A DNA stretch of 64,000 bases from Microbispora siamensis (GCF_016863095.1 NZ_BOOF01000009.1:186001-250000), one strand, 5' to 3'. Shown: positions 7,626 to 16,702, numbered from the stretch's first letter. Numbers and translations: made by a program. Notes: generated by a model from the sequence alone, not told the origin.

Positions 7626-10556
7626 TCACCGCGTGAGGGCGGTCGCCACGCCGACCCGGGAGGTGACCTCCAGCTTGGCGAAGATCCGCGACAGGTGCGT
7701 CTCCACCGTACGGACGCTGAGGAAGAGCCGCTCGGCGACCTGCTGGTTGGTCAGCCCCTCGGCGACCAGCAGCGCCACCTCCAGCTCCCGCGGCGACAGC
7801 CCGAACCTGGCCGCCTCACCGCCCGCGGCCGTGGTCGCGCCGCCGCCCACCCGTACGCCGAGGCGGCGCAGTTCTCGCTCGGTGCGCGCCTTGAGCGCGC
7901 GGGCGCCGCAGGCGTCGAAGACCTCGGCCGCGGCGCGCAGATTCTCCCTGGCGCGGCTCCGGCCGCCCGGCGTCGCGAGATGCGCGAGCCCGGCGGTGAG
8001 CAGGGCCCGGCCCGCGTCGAGCCGCCGCCCGCCCGCGTTCAGCAGGCGGGCCGCCTCCTCCGCGGCCCCGGCCGCCGCACCCGGGTCCTGACGGGACAGC
8101 GCGTGCGCGCGGGCGAGCGCGGCGAAGCCGCAGTAGGCGGGCAGGCGCGGCTCCTCCAGCCGCACGGCGAGCGCCGCCCACTGCGCCGCCCGCGCGGGCC
8201 CCTCCGCGTCGGCCCCCTCCGTGTCGGCCTGCGTGCTCGTCTCCCGGGCGGCGTCCGCGTAGGCGAGCGTCTCGCACGCCTGGAGCAGCGTCCCCGGATC
8301 CACCCGCGGCGATTCGAACCGGTTGCACGCGTCCAGCACCGCCTCGACGCCCTCGGCGAACCGGCCCGCGTTGACCAGGGCCTGTCCCCGCGCGTAGCGG
8401 GCCGTGGCCTCCCAGGTCTCGCCCGCTCCGACGCCGCACCGCACGGCCTCCTCGCCGGCGCGCAGGGCCGCCTCGTCGTCGCCGCTCCACGACTCGGCCA
8501 GGCAGACCTGGGTGAGCGCGAAGACGAGCTGCTGCCCGGAGTCGAGCAGCCTGGCCCCCTCGACGGACTCCTCCGCGGTGGCCCTGGCCTCCGCCAGGCG
8601 GCCCGTCGCCACCAGCGTCTTGGCCCGGCCCGCGAGCAGGTTGGTCAGGATGTAGGTCTGCCCGGTCGAGCGCGCGACGGCCGCCGCCCGGTCGAAGTGC
8701 CGCAGCGCCTCGCCGTACCGGCCGAGGTAGGACTCGGCCCAGCACAGCCAGGCGATGGCGTCCAGCCACTCCGACAGGTGCTCGTCCGGCGCGTCCGCGA
8801 GCAGCTTGCCGGCGATCTCGGCGTAGCGCAGCGCGTCGTCCGTACGGCGGGCGGCCAGGGCGGGCATCGGGCGCAGCGCCGCCACCGCGACCGCGAGCCC
8901 CGGCTCCCAGTCGTCGGCGCTGTCGGGCATCAGGTCGAGCACGGCCTGGGCGGCCCGGAAGTCCACCCGCATCATGCTCTCGGCGACCAGGCGCATCCGC
9001 ATCGGCACGGCGGCGGCCGCCCGCGGGTTGGGCATGCGGCTCAGCTCGTCCAGCAGCAGCGCCCTGGCCTCCTGCGGGCGGTCGAGCTGGCGCTCCATCA
9101 GCGCGCAGACGCGGGCCGCGCGGCCCCTGCGGGGGTAGTCGTCCTCGGGCAGCCTGCGCAGCAGGTCGCGGGCCGTGTCGCGGCCCTCGGCCAGCCTGCC
9201 GCTGATTCCCTGGGCCCAGCTCAGCTCCAGCATCAGGGCGAGCCGGTCCTCCCGGTTGGCGGCGTCGTCCGGCATGAGCCGCAGCGCCGCCTGCAGCCAG
9301 TGCGCCGAGGTGGCCGGCGCGTGCGCGGTCACCGCGCGGGCCGCGGCCACCAGCACCTCCACGGCCCGCTGGTCGCCGAACGACCCGGAATGCTCGACGT
9401 GGTGGGCCTGTACGGTCGCCGGGGCGCCCAGCTCGGCCAGGTGGGCCGCGATCCTGGCGTGCGCGCCCAGGCGCCAGCCCGCCGCCGCCGACTCGTAGAC
9501 GGCGCGCCGCACGAGGGGGTGGCGGAAGCGGAACCGCCCGCCCGCGCTGCGGACGATGTCGCGCTCGACCAGCTCGTCCAGCGCGGCCAGCGTGGCGGCC
9601 GGCGGCACCTCGGCGGCCACGGCGGCGACGGCCGGTTCGAACTCGTCGGCGGCCACGGCGGCGGCCTGGGCCACCAGCAGCGCGCCGGGGGACAGGTCGC
9701 CCAGCTCGATCTGGAGCGCGGCGAGCACGGTCGGCGGCAGCTCGGCCACGTCCGTGCCGCCCATCCGGGCCAGCGCCTCCAGGTAGAACGGGTTTCCGCC
9801 GCTGGCCTCGTACAACGCCATGCCGCGTCCCCGGCTGACGTCGGGGCCGAGGAACTGCCGGACGTCCGTCGCGCTGAGGGGACCGACCACGACCTCGTGC
9901 CCGCGCGGGCCGGCCGCCGCGGCCAGCCGCGCCACGCGCGGGGCGGCCTGGGCCGGGCGGAAGGCCACCGCCATCAGCACCGGGCCCGCGGGCGGATGCC
10001 GTACGACGTGGTCGAGGAACTCGAGCGTGCCGTCGTCGGCCCAGTGGACGTCGTCGAGGACCAGCAGCAGGCCGGTGGGCCCGGCCAGCGCGCCCACCAG
10101 GTGCCGTACGGCCCGGTAGAGCCGATATCGGGCCAGGCCGCTGCGGTCGTCGGCCAGCGTGGGCTCGTCGCCGGCCGGGCCCCCGTCGGCGGCGAGCCCG
10201 GGGAAGACGCCGGACAGCAGAGCGGCCTGCCCGGACCCCACGGCCCGGACGACCTCCTCGCGGCGTGCGTCGAGATGGTCGTCGAGCGCGTCAACCAGCG
10301 CGCTGTAGGGGAGCATCTGCTCGTACTCGGCGGCGCGTCCCCACAGCGGGGTGAAGCCGTCCCCGCCGGCCATCGCCGCGAGCTCGCCGAGGAGCCGCGT
10401 CTTGCCCGCGCCCGGCTCGCCGACCAGTGCGAGGAACTGGAACCCGTCGCGGCGGCTCGCGGCCATCGCGCCCCGCAGCGCGGTCAGCGCGTCCTGCCGT
10501 CCGACGAGTGGCGCGGAAGTGCCCGTGACGACCGGACCGGCCGTACGTCCATCCAT
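7626..10556 (-). CDS. LAL-family transcriptional regulator (AAA ATPase + LuxR HTH)
   Basis: A large ATP-binding regulator of the LuxR family (~976 aa). VGRQDALTALRGA and the Walker A loop GEPGAGKTRLL are near the N-terminus, LLLVLDDVHWADD is the Walker B region, a long TPR-like helical middle (Ala/Leu/Arg-rich) follows, and the C-terminus ends in a complete LuxR-type helix-turn-helix with LSPRELEVALLVAEGLTNQQVAERL and VRTVETHLSRIFAKL. I place the start at the ATG at 10556, about 10 residues before the conserved VGR motif, rather than the GTG at 10610. It is immediately upstream of the hydrolase/GMC pair on the same strand and could control it. It is divergent from the molybdopterin-like gene. 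Confidence 0.9.
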   Translation of the reverse strand: MDGRTAGPVVTGTSAPLVGRQDALTALRGAMAASRRDGFQFLALVGEPGAGKTRLLGELAAMAGGDGFTPLWGRAAEYEQMLPYSALVDALDDHLDARREEVVRAVGSGQAALLSGVFPGLAADGGPAGDEPTLADDRSGLARYRLYRAVRHLVGALAGPTGLLLVLDDVHWADDGTLEFLDHVVRHPPAGPVLMAVAFRPAQAAPRVARLAAAAGPRGHEVVVGPLSATDVRQFLGPDVSRGRGMALYEASGGNPFYLEALARMGGTDVAELPPTVLAALQIELGDLSPGALLVAQAAAVAADEFEPAVAAVAAEVPPAATLAALDELVERDIVRSAGGRFRFRHPLVRRAVYESAAAGWRLGAHARIAAHLAELGAPATVQAHHVEHSGSFGDQRAVEVLVAAARAVTAHAPATSAHWLQAALRLMPDDAANREDRLALMLELSWAQGISGRLAEGRDTARDLLRRLPEDDYPRRGRAARVCALMERQLDRPQEARALLLDELSRMPNPRAAAAVPMRMRLVAESMMRVDFRAAQAVLDLMPDSADDWEPGLAVAVAALRPMPALAARRTDDALRYAEIAGKLLADAPDEHLSEWLDAIAWLCWAESYLGRYGEALRHFDRAAAVARSTGQTYILTNLLAGRAKTLVATGRLAEARATAEESVEGARLLDSGQQLVFALTQVCLAESWSGDDEAALRAGEEAVRCGVGAGETWEATARYARGQALVNAGRFAEGVEAVLDACNRFESPRVDPGTLLQACETLAYADAARETSTQADTEGADAEGPARAAQWAALAVRLEEPRLPAYCGFAALARAHALSRQDPGAAAGAAEEAARLLNAGGRRLDAGRALLTAGLAHLATPGGRSRARENLRAAAEVFDACGARALKARTERELRRLGVRVGGGATTAAGGEAARFGLSPRELEVALLVAEGLTNQQVAERLFLSVRTVETHLSRIFAKLEVTSRVGVATALTR

Positions 10557-10784
10557 CCGCACCCCACACGCGAACGCGCGGGCCGCCCCCGCCGGCCGCG
10601 CCGACAACACCCAGTAACTGCACTTTACAGATCACGGGACCCTTGCAGGGGACCGGTCCGGCATTGACACCCTATGGAAAGTATTCGAAAAGGAACCGGT
10701 CAGTTCGGGCGATTCCGGGATCAGGGGTGCATGGCACCGGGTACGGGACGCCTCGTTCACACATCGTCACCGCGGAGGTGCCAG

Positions 10785-13295
10785 GTGCTGGACCGGAGTG
10801 CCGATCCCAGGGGGCGGCGCACGCCGTACGGACCTCCCGACGCGGTGGAACGGCTCGCCGCGGCCCTGCCGAGCCACATGCGCGACGCGCTTCCCCCGGT
10901 CATCCGCCTCGGCAGCCCCTGGCCGGTGCGCGTGGACGTGTTCCCGGAGGACGGCGTCGCCGGGCCGGACGCCGAGCGCTGGGTTCCCGCCGTCTCCGCG
11001 GCGGGTTCCAACGGCGACGCCCTCGACCTGGCGGTGCGCGGCGGCCGGGTCGTGGGCGTACGCGGCCGGGCCGGCGACCGCGTCAACCACGGCAGGCTCG
11101 ACCCCCGGGAGTGGCAGGCCTGGCAGCCGCGCGCGGGCCGGCTGTCCCGCCCCCTGGTGCGTGAGGGCGGAGTTCGTGAGGGCGGGCGGCTGGTCGAGAC
11201 GACGTGGGCCGTCGCGATGGACCGCGTCGTCGCGAGGTCGCGGGAACTGCTCGCCCGTCCCGGCGGCTGGGGCCGCCTCGCCTTCTACACGGGCCCGCGG
11301 CTGTTCCTCGAGGAGCACTACACCCTCGCCGTCATCGGCAAGGCGGGGATCGGCACCCCGCACATGGACGGCGACACCCGCTGGGGCGCGGCGGCGGCCG
11401 CCGCCGCGCTCGCGGCGAGCTTCGGCACCGACGGCCAGCCCGGCTCGTACACCGACGTGGACCACTGTGACGCGCTCGCGCTGTGGGGACACGACTGCGC
11501 CGCCACCCATCCGGTGTTGTGGGAGCGCATGCTCGACCGCCGGCTCGGATCCAGGCCGCCCGCCATGATCGCGGTGGGCCCGGAGGGGACCGCGGCGGCC
11601 AGGGAGGCCGACGTCCACCTCGCCGTACGTCCCGGCACCAACGTGGCCCTGCTCAACGGGCTGCTGCACGAGCTGATCGCGGGCGGCTGGCACGACGCGG
11701 CCTACGTCGCCGCGCACACCGTGGGGTTCGAACGGCTGTGGCGGGTCGTCGAGGCCTATCCCGCCAAACGGGCGGCGGAGATCTGCGCGGTGCCGGTCGG
11801 GCAGATCGAGCAGGCCGCCGAGATCCTGGGCGCGGCCGAACGGCTGGTGTCGACCGTGGGCCAGGCCTTCCTGGGCTCCAACCAGGCGACCGCCGCCGCC
11901 TGCCAGGTCAACAACGTCCACCTGCTGCGCGGCATGCTCGGTCGTCCGGGGGCCGGGCTGTTCCAGCTCGGCGGGCCGGGGTGCGACGCGCTGGAGGCGG
12001 GCTCGGCCGCAGACCTGCCCGGACTGCGCAACTGGGCCGACACGGGGCACGTGCGCGAGCTGGCGGACCTGTGGAACGTCGACCCCGCCGTCATCCCGCA
12101 CTGGGGGCCCGCCACGCACGCGACCCAGATCCTCAGGTACGCAGAGGAGGGCTCGGTCGGGTTGTTGTGGATCACGGCGTCCGACCCGGCGGCCACGGTG
12201 CCTGGCCTCGACCGGATCCTCGCGAGGGAGGACCTGTTCGTCGTCGTCCAGGATCCGTACCTGACCGAGACCGCGCTGCTGGCCGACGTGGTGCTCCCGG
12301 CGGCGGCCTGGGGCGAGAAGACCGGCACCGTCACCGGGGCCGACCGCACGGTGCACCTGTGCGAGAAGGCGGTCGAGCCGCCCGGGGAGGCCAAGACGGA
12401 CCTCGACATCCTGCTCGACTACGCGCGGCGGATGGACCTGCGCGACCGGGACGGCCGGCCGCTCGTGCGCTGGACCGACGCGGAGTCGGCGTTCGAGGCG
12501 TGGAAGGCGTGTTCCAGAGGCCGTCCGTGCGACCACACGGGGATCACCTACGAGCGGTTGCGGGCCGGCGGGATCCAGTGGCCCTGCATGCCGTCCAGTT
12601 CCCACGGCGTCGAGCGTCTGTACGCCGGGGGACGCTTCGCCACCGGGCCGGGGCACTGCCAGACGTTCGGAGCCGACCTCGCCACGGGGGCCGAGTACGG
12701 TGAGGAGCGATACCGCGCGGAGAACCCCGGGGGACGGGCCTTCCTCCACGCGGCCGACTTCGAGCCGTCTCCCGAGGTCGCCGACGACGAGTACCCCCTG
12801 GTGTTCACGGTTTCGCCGCGGCGCTTTCCGGCCCGGCCGGCCCGTCTCGGCGACGCCCCGCCCGAGCCGCTCCCGGGCCAGCCCCACCTGGAGCTCCACC
12901 CCGGGGACGCCGTGGCGCTCGGCGTCGAGGACGGCGACCTCGTCCGGGTCGAGTCGCCCCTCGGCGTGCTGGAGGCCGTCGCGCGCCTGTCGGGCGTACG
13001 CCCGGGAGTCGTGCTCCTGCCGCTCGACGGGCAGGACGAGGCCGTGACGAGGGCGGCCGCGGATCTGACGCTCACCGCGTGGGACCCGGTGTCCCGCAGG
13101 CCGCTGCGCACGGCGGCGGCGGTCCGGCTGGTGAAGGCCGGGCGGTGCGGGGACGCGCCCGTGGGGGACGCCCCCGTGGGGGAGGGCCTCTACTCGGCCG
13201 CCGCCACGCGCCTCGGCCGTGGCGTGACCGCGCGGCCCGAGGTGACGACCGCGGCCGGAGGAGGGGAGGCGCCGGAACGGTACGAGGAGGTCTGA
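10785..13295 (+). CDS. Molybdopterin oxidoreductase paralogue lacking FeS and Mo ligands
   Basis: Reads along its whole length (836 aa from this start) as an assimilatory nitrate-reductase-like molybdopterin oxidoreductase: VNHGRL, GIGTPHMDGDTR, DGQPGSYTDVDH, AVRPGTNVALLN, GRPGAG, QVNNVHLLRGML, DVVLPAAAWGEKTGT and a C-terminal dinucleotide-binding domain. However, the N-terminal [4Fe-4S] motif that in relatives reads like CVLCSNGC is here SAAGSNGD (about 10995-11018), and the Mo-ligand Cys of a GNTRLC-type motif is Gly (GDTRWG, codon 11385-11387). The later GR...HTRTxT pterin-site region is also unrecognisable. The comparison is from memory of the family. The protein may be a non-catalytic paralogue. 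The GTG start is chosen because GGAGGTG lies 4 bp upstream; the frame is open further 5' to 10674. The next gene probably belongs with it. Confidence 0.82.
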   Translation: MLDRSADPRGRRTPYGPPDAVERLAAALPSHMRDALPPVIRLGSPWPVRVDVFPEDGVAGPDAERWVPAVSAAGSNGDALDLAVRGGRVVGVRGRAGDRVNHGRLDPREWQAWQPRAGRLSRPLVREGGVREGGRLVETTWAVAMDRVVARSRELLARPGGWGRLAFYTGPRLFLEEHYTLAVIGKAGIGTPHMDGDTRWGAAAAAAALAASFGTDGQPGSYTDVDHCDALALWGHDCAATHPVLWERMLDRRLGSRPPAMIAVGPEGTAAAREADVHLAVRPGTNVALLNGLLHELIAGGWHDAAYVAAHTVGFERLWRVVEAYPAKRAAEICAVPVGQIEQAAEILGAAERLVSTVGQAFLGSNQATAAACQVNNVHLLRGMLGRPGAGLFQLGGPGCDALEAGSAADLPGLRNWADTGHVRELADLWNVDPAVIPHWGPATHATQILRYAEEGSVGLLWITASDPAATVPGLDRILAREDLFVVVQDPYLTETALLADVVLPAAAWGEKTGTVTGADRTVHLCEKAVEPPGEAKTDLDILLDYARRMDLRDRDGRPLVRWTDAESAFEAWKACSRGRPCDHTGITYERLRAGGIQWPCMPSSSHGVERLYAGGRFATGPGHCQTFGADLATGAEYGEERYRAENPGGRAFLHAADFEPSPEVADDEYPLVFTVSPRRFPARPARLGDAPPEPLPGQPHLELHPGDAVALGVEDGDLVRVESPLGVLEAVARLSGVRPGVVLLPLDGQDEAVTRAAADLTLTAWDPVSRRPLRTAAAVRLVKAGRCGDAPVGDAPVGEGLYSAAATRLGRGVTARPEVTTAAGGGEAPERYEEV

Positions 13296-13399
13296 CGTCC
13301 GCGATCGCCGGAGATGAGGTGGGGTCGGCCTACCGGAAGGAAGCGACGACATATGGCCCTTGCAGGTTGGGGGGACGCCGCCCGCGGGTGGGACGACGC

Positions 13400-14110
13400 G
13401 TGAGCGAGCATCTGGCGCGCTACCTGGAGACGCTGTCGCGCACGCAGCACACGCTGTCGTCCGGGTTCCGCGCGCTGCGGCGCGGCCACCCCCGCGAGCC
13501 GGACCTGTGCGGCGTCTGCGAGCGCCTGGCCGCGCAGTGCGACGATCACGCCGAGCGGCTGGAGCCCTTCCAACGGCGGTACCGCTCCGGGGGCTCCCGC
13601 GATCGAGTCTTCGACGCCGGGGGATTCGATACCGGGGAATTCGACACTGCGGATTTCGGCGCCGGGGGTTTCGGCGCCGGGGGTTTCGATGCCGGCGGTT
13701 TCGACGGCGGGGCTTTCGACGCCGCGAGTATCGACGGCGGGGGTTTCGACGCGACGGGCCTTGAGCCGGCGGACCTCCAGCGGGTGGTCCGCGGGGCCGT
13801 GGAGCGGGAGCGGGCGGTCGCCGAGGGCGTGGACGCCGGGGCGGCGCGGCGCCCCCGCGTGACGCCGGGACGGGGCGGCGGGGACGGCGGCGGCCTCGCG
13901 CTGCTGCGGGACCTGCACGGCCTGTACCTCCTCGCCACCGAGTGCGACCTGTCGTGGAGCGTGGTCGCGCAGGCCGCCCGCGGGCTCAGGGACGACGACC
14001 TGCTCGACCTCGCCCGGCACTGCGCCGCCGAGACGGCCGTCCAACTGCTCTGGCTGCGTACACGGATGCGCCAGGCCGCGCCGCAGGTTCTCGTCGTCCC
14101 GTCCTGGTAG
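13400..14110 (+). CDS. Small helical partner protein with FDxGG tandem insertion
   Basis: About 236 aa from the GTG at 13400 (GTG at 13388 is an alternative). The N-terminus (EHLARYLETLSRTQHTLSSGFRAL, then CGVCERLAAQCDDHAERLEPF) and C-terminus (GLALLRDLHGLYLLATECDL, WSVVAQAARGLRDDDLLDLA, QLLWLRTRMRQAAPQVLVV) look like a compact all-helical domain with conserved Cys/His residues. I recall similar short proteins encoded next to actinobacterial molybdopterin oxidoreductases, which would make it a partner of the upstream gene. Between the halves lies an expanded pentapeptide repeat of FDAGG type (residues ~71-125). Function unknown. The 104-bp gap to the upstream gene has no obvious terminator. 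Confidence 0.65.
   Translation: MSEHLARYLETLSRTQHTLSSGFRALRRGHPREPDLCGVCERLAAQCDDHAERLEPFQRRYRSGGSRDRVFDAGGFDTGEFDTADFGAGGFGAGGFDAGGFDGGAFDAASIDGGGFDATGLEPADLQRVVRGAVERERAVAEGVDAGAARRPRVTPGRGGGDGGGLALLRDLHGLYLLATECDLSWSVVAQAARGLRDDDLLDLARHCAAETAVQLLWLRTRMRQAAPQVLVVPSW
13610..13774 (+). repeat. 15-bp in-frame tandem repeat (about 11 units)
   Basis: Eleven consecutive 15-bp units beginning TTC/ATC/CTT, consensus TTCGACGCCGGGGGT, each coding for F-D-x-G-G. The units at 13655 and 13670 are identical and the outer ones have diverged, as expected for expansion by slippage. The length is an exact multiple of three, so the host gene stays in frame. Confidence 0.92.
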
Positions 14111-14697
14111 TACGGGAAAAGGCCGACAAAGTCCGCCATTAAGAGGAAATCTAGACAAGCGTCGTATGATTTCCGGGTGAAATGGATTGTGTCGGGGCGG
14201 GGGTAATTGATAGAAGTTTATCTCGGCGCCGGCGACCGGCAGGGATCGGCCGTGCCCATCGCTATACCGGTGCTCACGGCGGGGGCGTACCGGTGGTGGC
14301 GGGAATGGCTCGCCGGAAAAGGCGAGCGCCGTGCCGCGATTTCTCGGCGGAGCCGGCCGCATTCGGCGGCCGGCGCCGCCGCGGATCGGCCGGAAATCCG
14401 CACAGGCCCGAGCGCGTCACGCGCCGCTCGCGGAGACGGGCAGGTCCTCGAGGCGGATCAGGCCGTATCGGCCGCCCGGGTTCTCCTTCATATCGGCTTG
14501 CGAATGGCGGAACTGGGCGCTGCCGGAGTCGTACGAGTTCCCGCGTGGTGGACGCGGCCCGTGGGGCGGCGAGCGGGCCGTGCCGGCCGATGATCCGGTC
14601 GAGCGACCGTGAGGCGACCGGCGCCATGACGATCGGGGGCGCCGTCCCCACACCGGACTCGCGTCCGCTGCCGGGAGGCGACCAGGTGGGGAAACGA
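14111..14697. other. Intergenic region without recognisable gene
   Basis: Nearly 590 bp between the FDxGG-repeat protein and the tRNA terminator. The first ~110 bp (14125-14220) are relatively A+T rich for this genome and could hold promoters. The remainder is G+C rich with open frames on both strands that give only Arg/Gly-rich translations. I see no RNA gene, conserved protein motif or repeat. Confidence 0.5.
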
Positions 14698-14725
14698 CGA
14701 AACCCCGGCCGCGGCCGGGGTTTCG
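14698..14725 (-). terminator. Terminator after tRNA-Gly/tRNA-Val
   Basis: Perfect 28-bp inverted repeat with 14-bp arms CGAAACCCCGGCCG and their complement, starting 5 bp beyond the 3' end of tRNA-Val. The A/T-rich ends of the stem give a short U stretch on the minus strand, as expected for an intrinsic terminator of the tRNA transcript. Confidence 0.75.
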
Positions 14726-14730
14726 GTGGC

Positions 14731-14805
14731 TGGTGGACGATACTGGGATTGAACCAGTGACCTCTTCCGTGTCAGGGAAGCGCTCTCCCGCTGAGCTAAT
14801 CGTCC
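14731..14805 (-). tRNA. tRNA-Val (GAC)
   Basis: On the minus strand, a cloverleaf beginning GGACGATTAGCTCAGC, with anticodon loop TGACACG (anticodon GAC) and the T-arm GGTTCAATCC, closed by ATCGTCC. The discriminator A is followed by an encoded CCA. It is transcribed just after tRNA-Gly and 5 bp before a strong hairpin. Confidence 0.97.
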
Positions 14806-14830
14806 GTGCCCGGATCTCGTCCGGGCTCCG

Positions 14831-14902
14831 AGCGGAAGACGGGATTCGAACCCGCGACCCTCACCTTGGCAAGGTGATGCTCTACCACTGAGCCACTTCC
14901 GC
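14831..14902 (-). tRNA. tRNA-Gly (GCC), copy 1
   Basis: On the minus strand, GCGGAAGTGGCTCAGTGG begins a 72-nt cloverleaf with anticodon loop TTGCCAA (GCC), T-arm GGTTCGAATCC and acceptor closure CTTCCGC. CCA is not encoded. The sequence is identical to the tRNA-Gly at 48092-48163. It is probably co-transcribed with the tRNA-Val 25 bp downstream. Confidence 0.97.
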
Positions 14903-15026
14903 AGCGATCGCTCGGGGTTTTCCCGGCGACGCGTGAACAACTCTAGCGGATCCCGGAGGGTGCCGGTGCCAACTGCCTTCGATCCCCAGGCGCCCACGCG
15001 GCAGGTGACCGAAGCGGGGCGAGACG

Positions 15027-15056
15027 TTGACCTGCGGGGGAGGCCGCGCGCAGGAT
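15027..15056 (+). promoter_or_regulatory. Candidate sigma-A-type promoter
   Basis: TTGACC at 15027-15032, an 18-bp spacer, then CAGGAT at 15051-15056, resembling the actinobacterial TTGACn / TAGGAT pair, 35 bp before the DJ-1/PfpI start. Read by eye only. Confidence 0.45.
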
Positions 15057-15090
15057 GAGGCGGCAACGGTACGCAGGAGGGGGTTACGCG

Positions 15091-15654
15091 ATGGCGAAGG
15101 TGCTCATCATCACCGGCGACGCGGCCGAGGACCTGGAGGTGATGTACCCGTACCAGCGGCTTCTCGAGGAGGGCTACGAGGCGCACATCGCGGCGCCGTC
15201 CGCCAAGAAGCTGCAGTTCGTGGTGCACGACTTCGTCGAGGGCTTCGACACCTACACCGAGAAGCCGGGCCACACCTGGGCGGCCGACGTCGCCTTCTCC
15301 GACGTGAACCCGGACGAGTACGCCGCGCTGGTGGTCCCCGGCGGTCGTGCCCCCGAGTACATCCGCGGCGACCGGGACGTCCAGGAGATCGTCCGCCACT
15401 TCGCGGACGCCGGCAAGCCGATCGCCGCGCTTTGCCACGGGCCGCTGGTGCTCGCCGCCGCCGGTGTGCTGAAGGGCCGCGAGAGCAGCGCGTACCCCGC
15501 CTGCGCGCACGACGTCGAGAGCGGCGGCGGCACGTGGGTCGACAGCGAGGCGCACGTCGACCAGAACCTCGTGACCGGGCGGGCCTGGCCCGACCACCCG
15601 GCGTGGATGCGCGAGTTCATGAAGGTGCTGCGCGCCGCCGCCCCGGCGGACTGA
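15091..15654 (+). CDS. DJ-1/PfpI family protein
   Basis: A 187-aa class-I glutamine-amidotransferase-like protein of the PfpI/YhbO group (protease, deglycase or stress protein). KVLIITGDAAEDLEVMYPYQ is the N-terminal strand with the conserved Glu, and IAALCHGPLVLAAAG holds the nucleophile Cys (ALCHGP). PGGRAPEYIR is the typical glycine loop. The start is the ATG preceded by AGGAGGGGG (15075-15083). It ends before a convergent LysR gene. The exact activity within the family cannot be read from sequence. Confidence 0.9.
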   Translation: MAKVLIITGDAAEDLEVMYPYQRLLEEGYEAHIAAPSAKKLQFVVHDFVEGFDTYTEKPGHTWAADVAFSDVNPDEYAALVVPGGRAPEYIRGDRDVQEIVRHFADAGKPIAALCHGPLVLAAAGVLKGRESSAYPACAHDVESGGGTWVDSEAHVDQNLVTGRAWPDHPAWMREFMKVLRAAAPAD

Positions 15655-15755
15655 TCGCCCGCGCCGCGCCTGCCGCCGGACCGCGCGGTGCTCGCCGTGT
15701 TCGCGGAGCCCGTGCGGGCCGTCGGCGCCGGGCCCGTCGCCGAACTCGGGCCTGG

Positions 15756-16688
15756 CTACCACTCGCGCGCCGAGGCGAGCAGCACCTTCCGGACGAGGGA
15801 GACATGGGGGCGCTCCGGCGCCCCCGCGCGGCGGGCGAGAAACGGGGTATTGATGGGCGGGTCGCCGGGGTCGAGGAGTGGCACGACCTCCCCCGTGCGC
15901 AGCTCCCGAAGGCACAGGTAGCGGGGGAGGACGCTGATCCCGGCACCGGCGGCGACCGCGGCCAGCACACCGCGAAGATCCGGCACGACCACGGCCGGTG
16001 ACATCGGCGGGCGCGTGCGGAACACGTGCCGCCAATACCTGCGGACGATGGGCAGGTCCTCGGCGTAGGCGACCAGCGGGACATCGCGCAGGGGGCCGGG
16101 ATCGTCGCAGCCGACGGGACCGATGCGCGCGGCCCAGCCCGGCGCGGCCACCAGTACGAACTCCTCGTCCATGAGCGGTTCGGCGACGACCGATCGCCCG
16201 CGCGGACGTACGGCGGAAAGGACCAGATCGAAGCGCCCGGCGCGCAGTCCGTCGAGCAGGTCGTCGGCGAGACCGGTGGTCACCCGCAGCCGTACGCCCC
16301 GATCCACCAGAGGCGCCAGGGCGGGCAGCACCCGCACGCACAACAGTTCGGCCGGACCGCCCAGATGCACCGGCTCGGATGAATCGCTTCCCGGCAGGCC
16401 CCGTTCCGCGACCGCGGCCAGAGCGTCGAGAGGCCCGGCGACCTGTGCCGCCAGTTCGTCGGCCACCGGGGTGGGCGCCACTCCTCGGGGCAGCCGTTCG
16501 AACAGCTGGCGCTCCAGTTGCTGTTCGAGGCTGCGTATCTGGCCGGTCACGGTCGGCTGGGACAACCCGAGGAACTGCGCCCCGCCGGTGAGGGAACCGG
16601 CCCGGTAGACGGCGAGGAACGTCCGCAGCAGCGTGAGGTCCAGCGGGCCGCGATCGGGGACCGGCCCATCGGATTCCTGATGGGTCAT
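15756..16688 (-). CDS. LysR-family transcriptional regulator
   Basis: A 310-aa LysR regulator. LDLTLLRTFLAVYRAGSLTGGAQFLGLSQPTVTGQIRSLEQQL (read in two parts, residues ~16-58) is the winged helix-turn-helix, followed by a periplasmic-binding-like effector domain. The start is the ATG at 16688, with another 29 open codons upstream that look non-coding. It is divergent from the Hsp31-like gene, with 131 bp between, the usual arrangement for a LysR regulator and its target. Confidence 0.9.
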   Translation of the reverse strand: MTHQESDGPVPDRGPLDLTLLRTFLAVYRAGSLTGGAQFLGLSQPTVTGQIRSLEQQLERQLFERLPRGVAPTPVADELAAQVAGPLDALAAVAERGLPGSDSSEPVHLGGPAELLCVRVLPALAPLVDRGVRLRVTTGLADDLLDGLRAGRFDLVLSAVRPRGRSVVAEPLMDEEFVLVAAPGWAARIGPVGCDDPGPLRDVPLVAYAEDLPIVRRYWRHVFRTRPPMSPAVVVPDLRGVLAAVAAGAGISVLPRYLCLRELRTGEVVPLLDPGDPPINTPFLARRAGAPERPHVSLVRKVLLASAREW

Positions 16689-16702
16689 AGCGGCAAACCT
16701 AT
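16687..16702. promoter_or_regulatory. Possible LysR-type palindrome
   Basis: ATAG-N8-CTAT straddles the LysR start codon, in the divergent region shared with the Hsp31-like gene. It would suit an autoregulatory site, but such short palindromes are common by chance. Confidence 0.25.

Noticed and set aside
7695-10667. 990-codon plus-strand frame opposite the LAL regulator
   Set aside because: Mirror of the regulator's codons; no ribosome-binding site or motif.
10767-13352. 861-codon minus-strand frame opposite the molybdopterin paralogue
   Set aside because: Antisense shadow; the plus strand carries the family motifs in order.
13610-13774. CRISPR-like array
   Set aside because: The 15-bp units are contiguous and have no unique spacers; they translate in frame as FDxGG repeats.
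14182-14760. 192-codon open frame running into the tRNA-Val gene
   Set aside because: It overlaps a tRNA and a perfect terminator, and the translation is Arg/Gly/Pro-rich without motifs.
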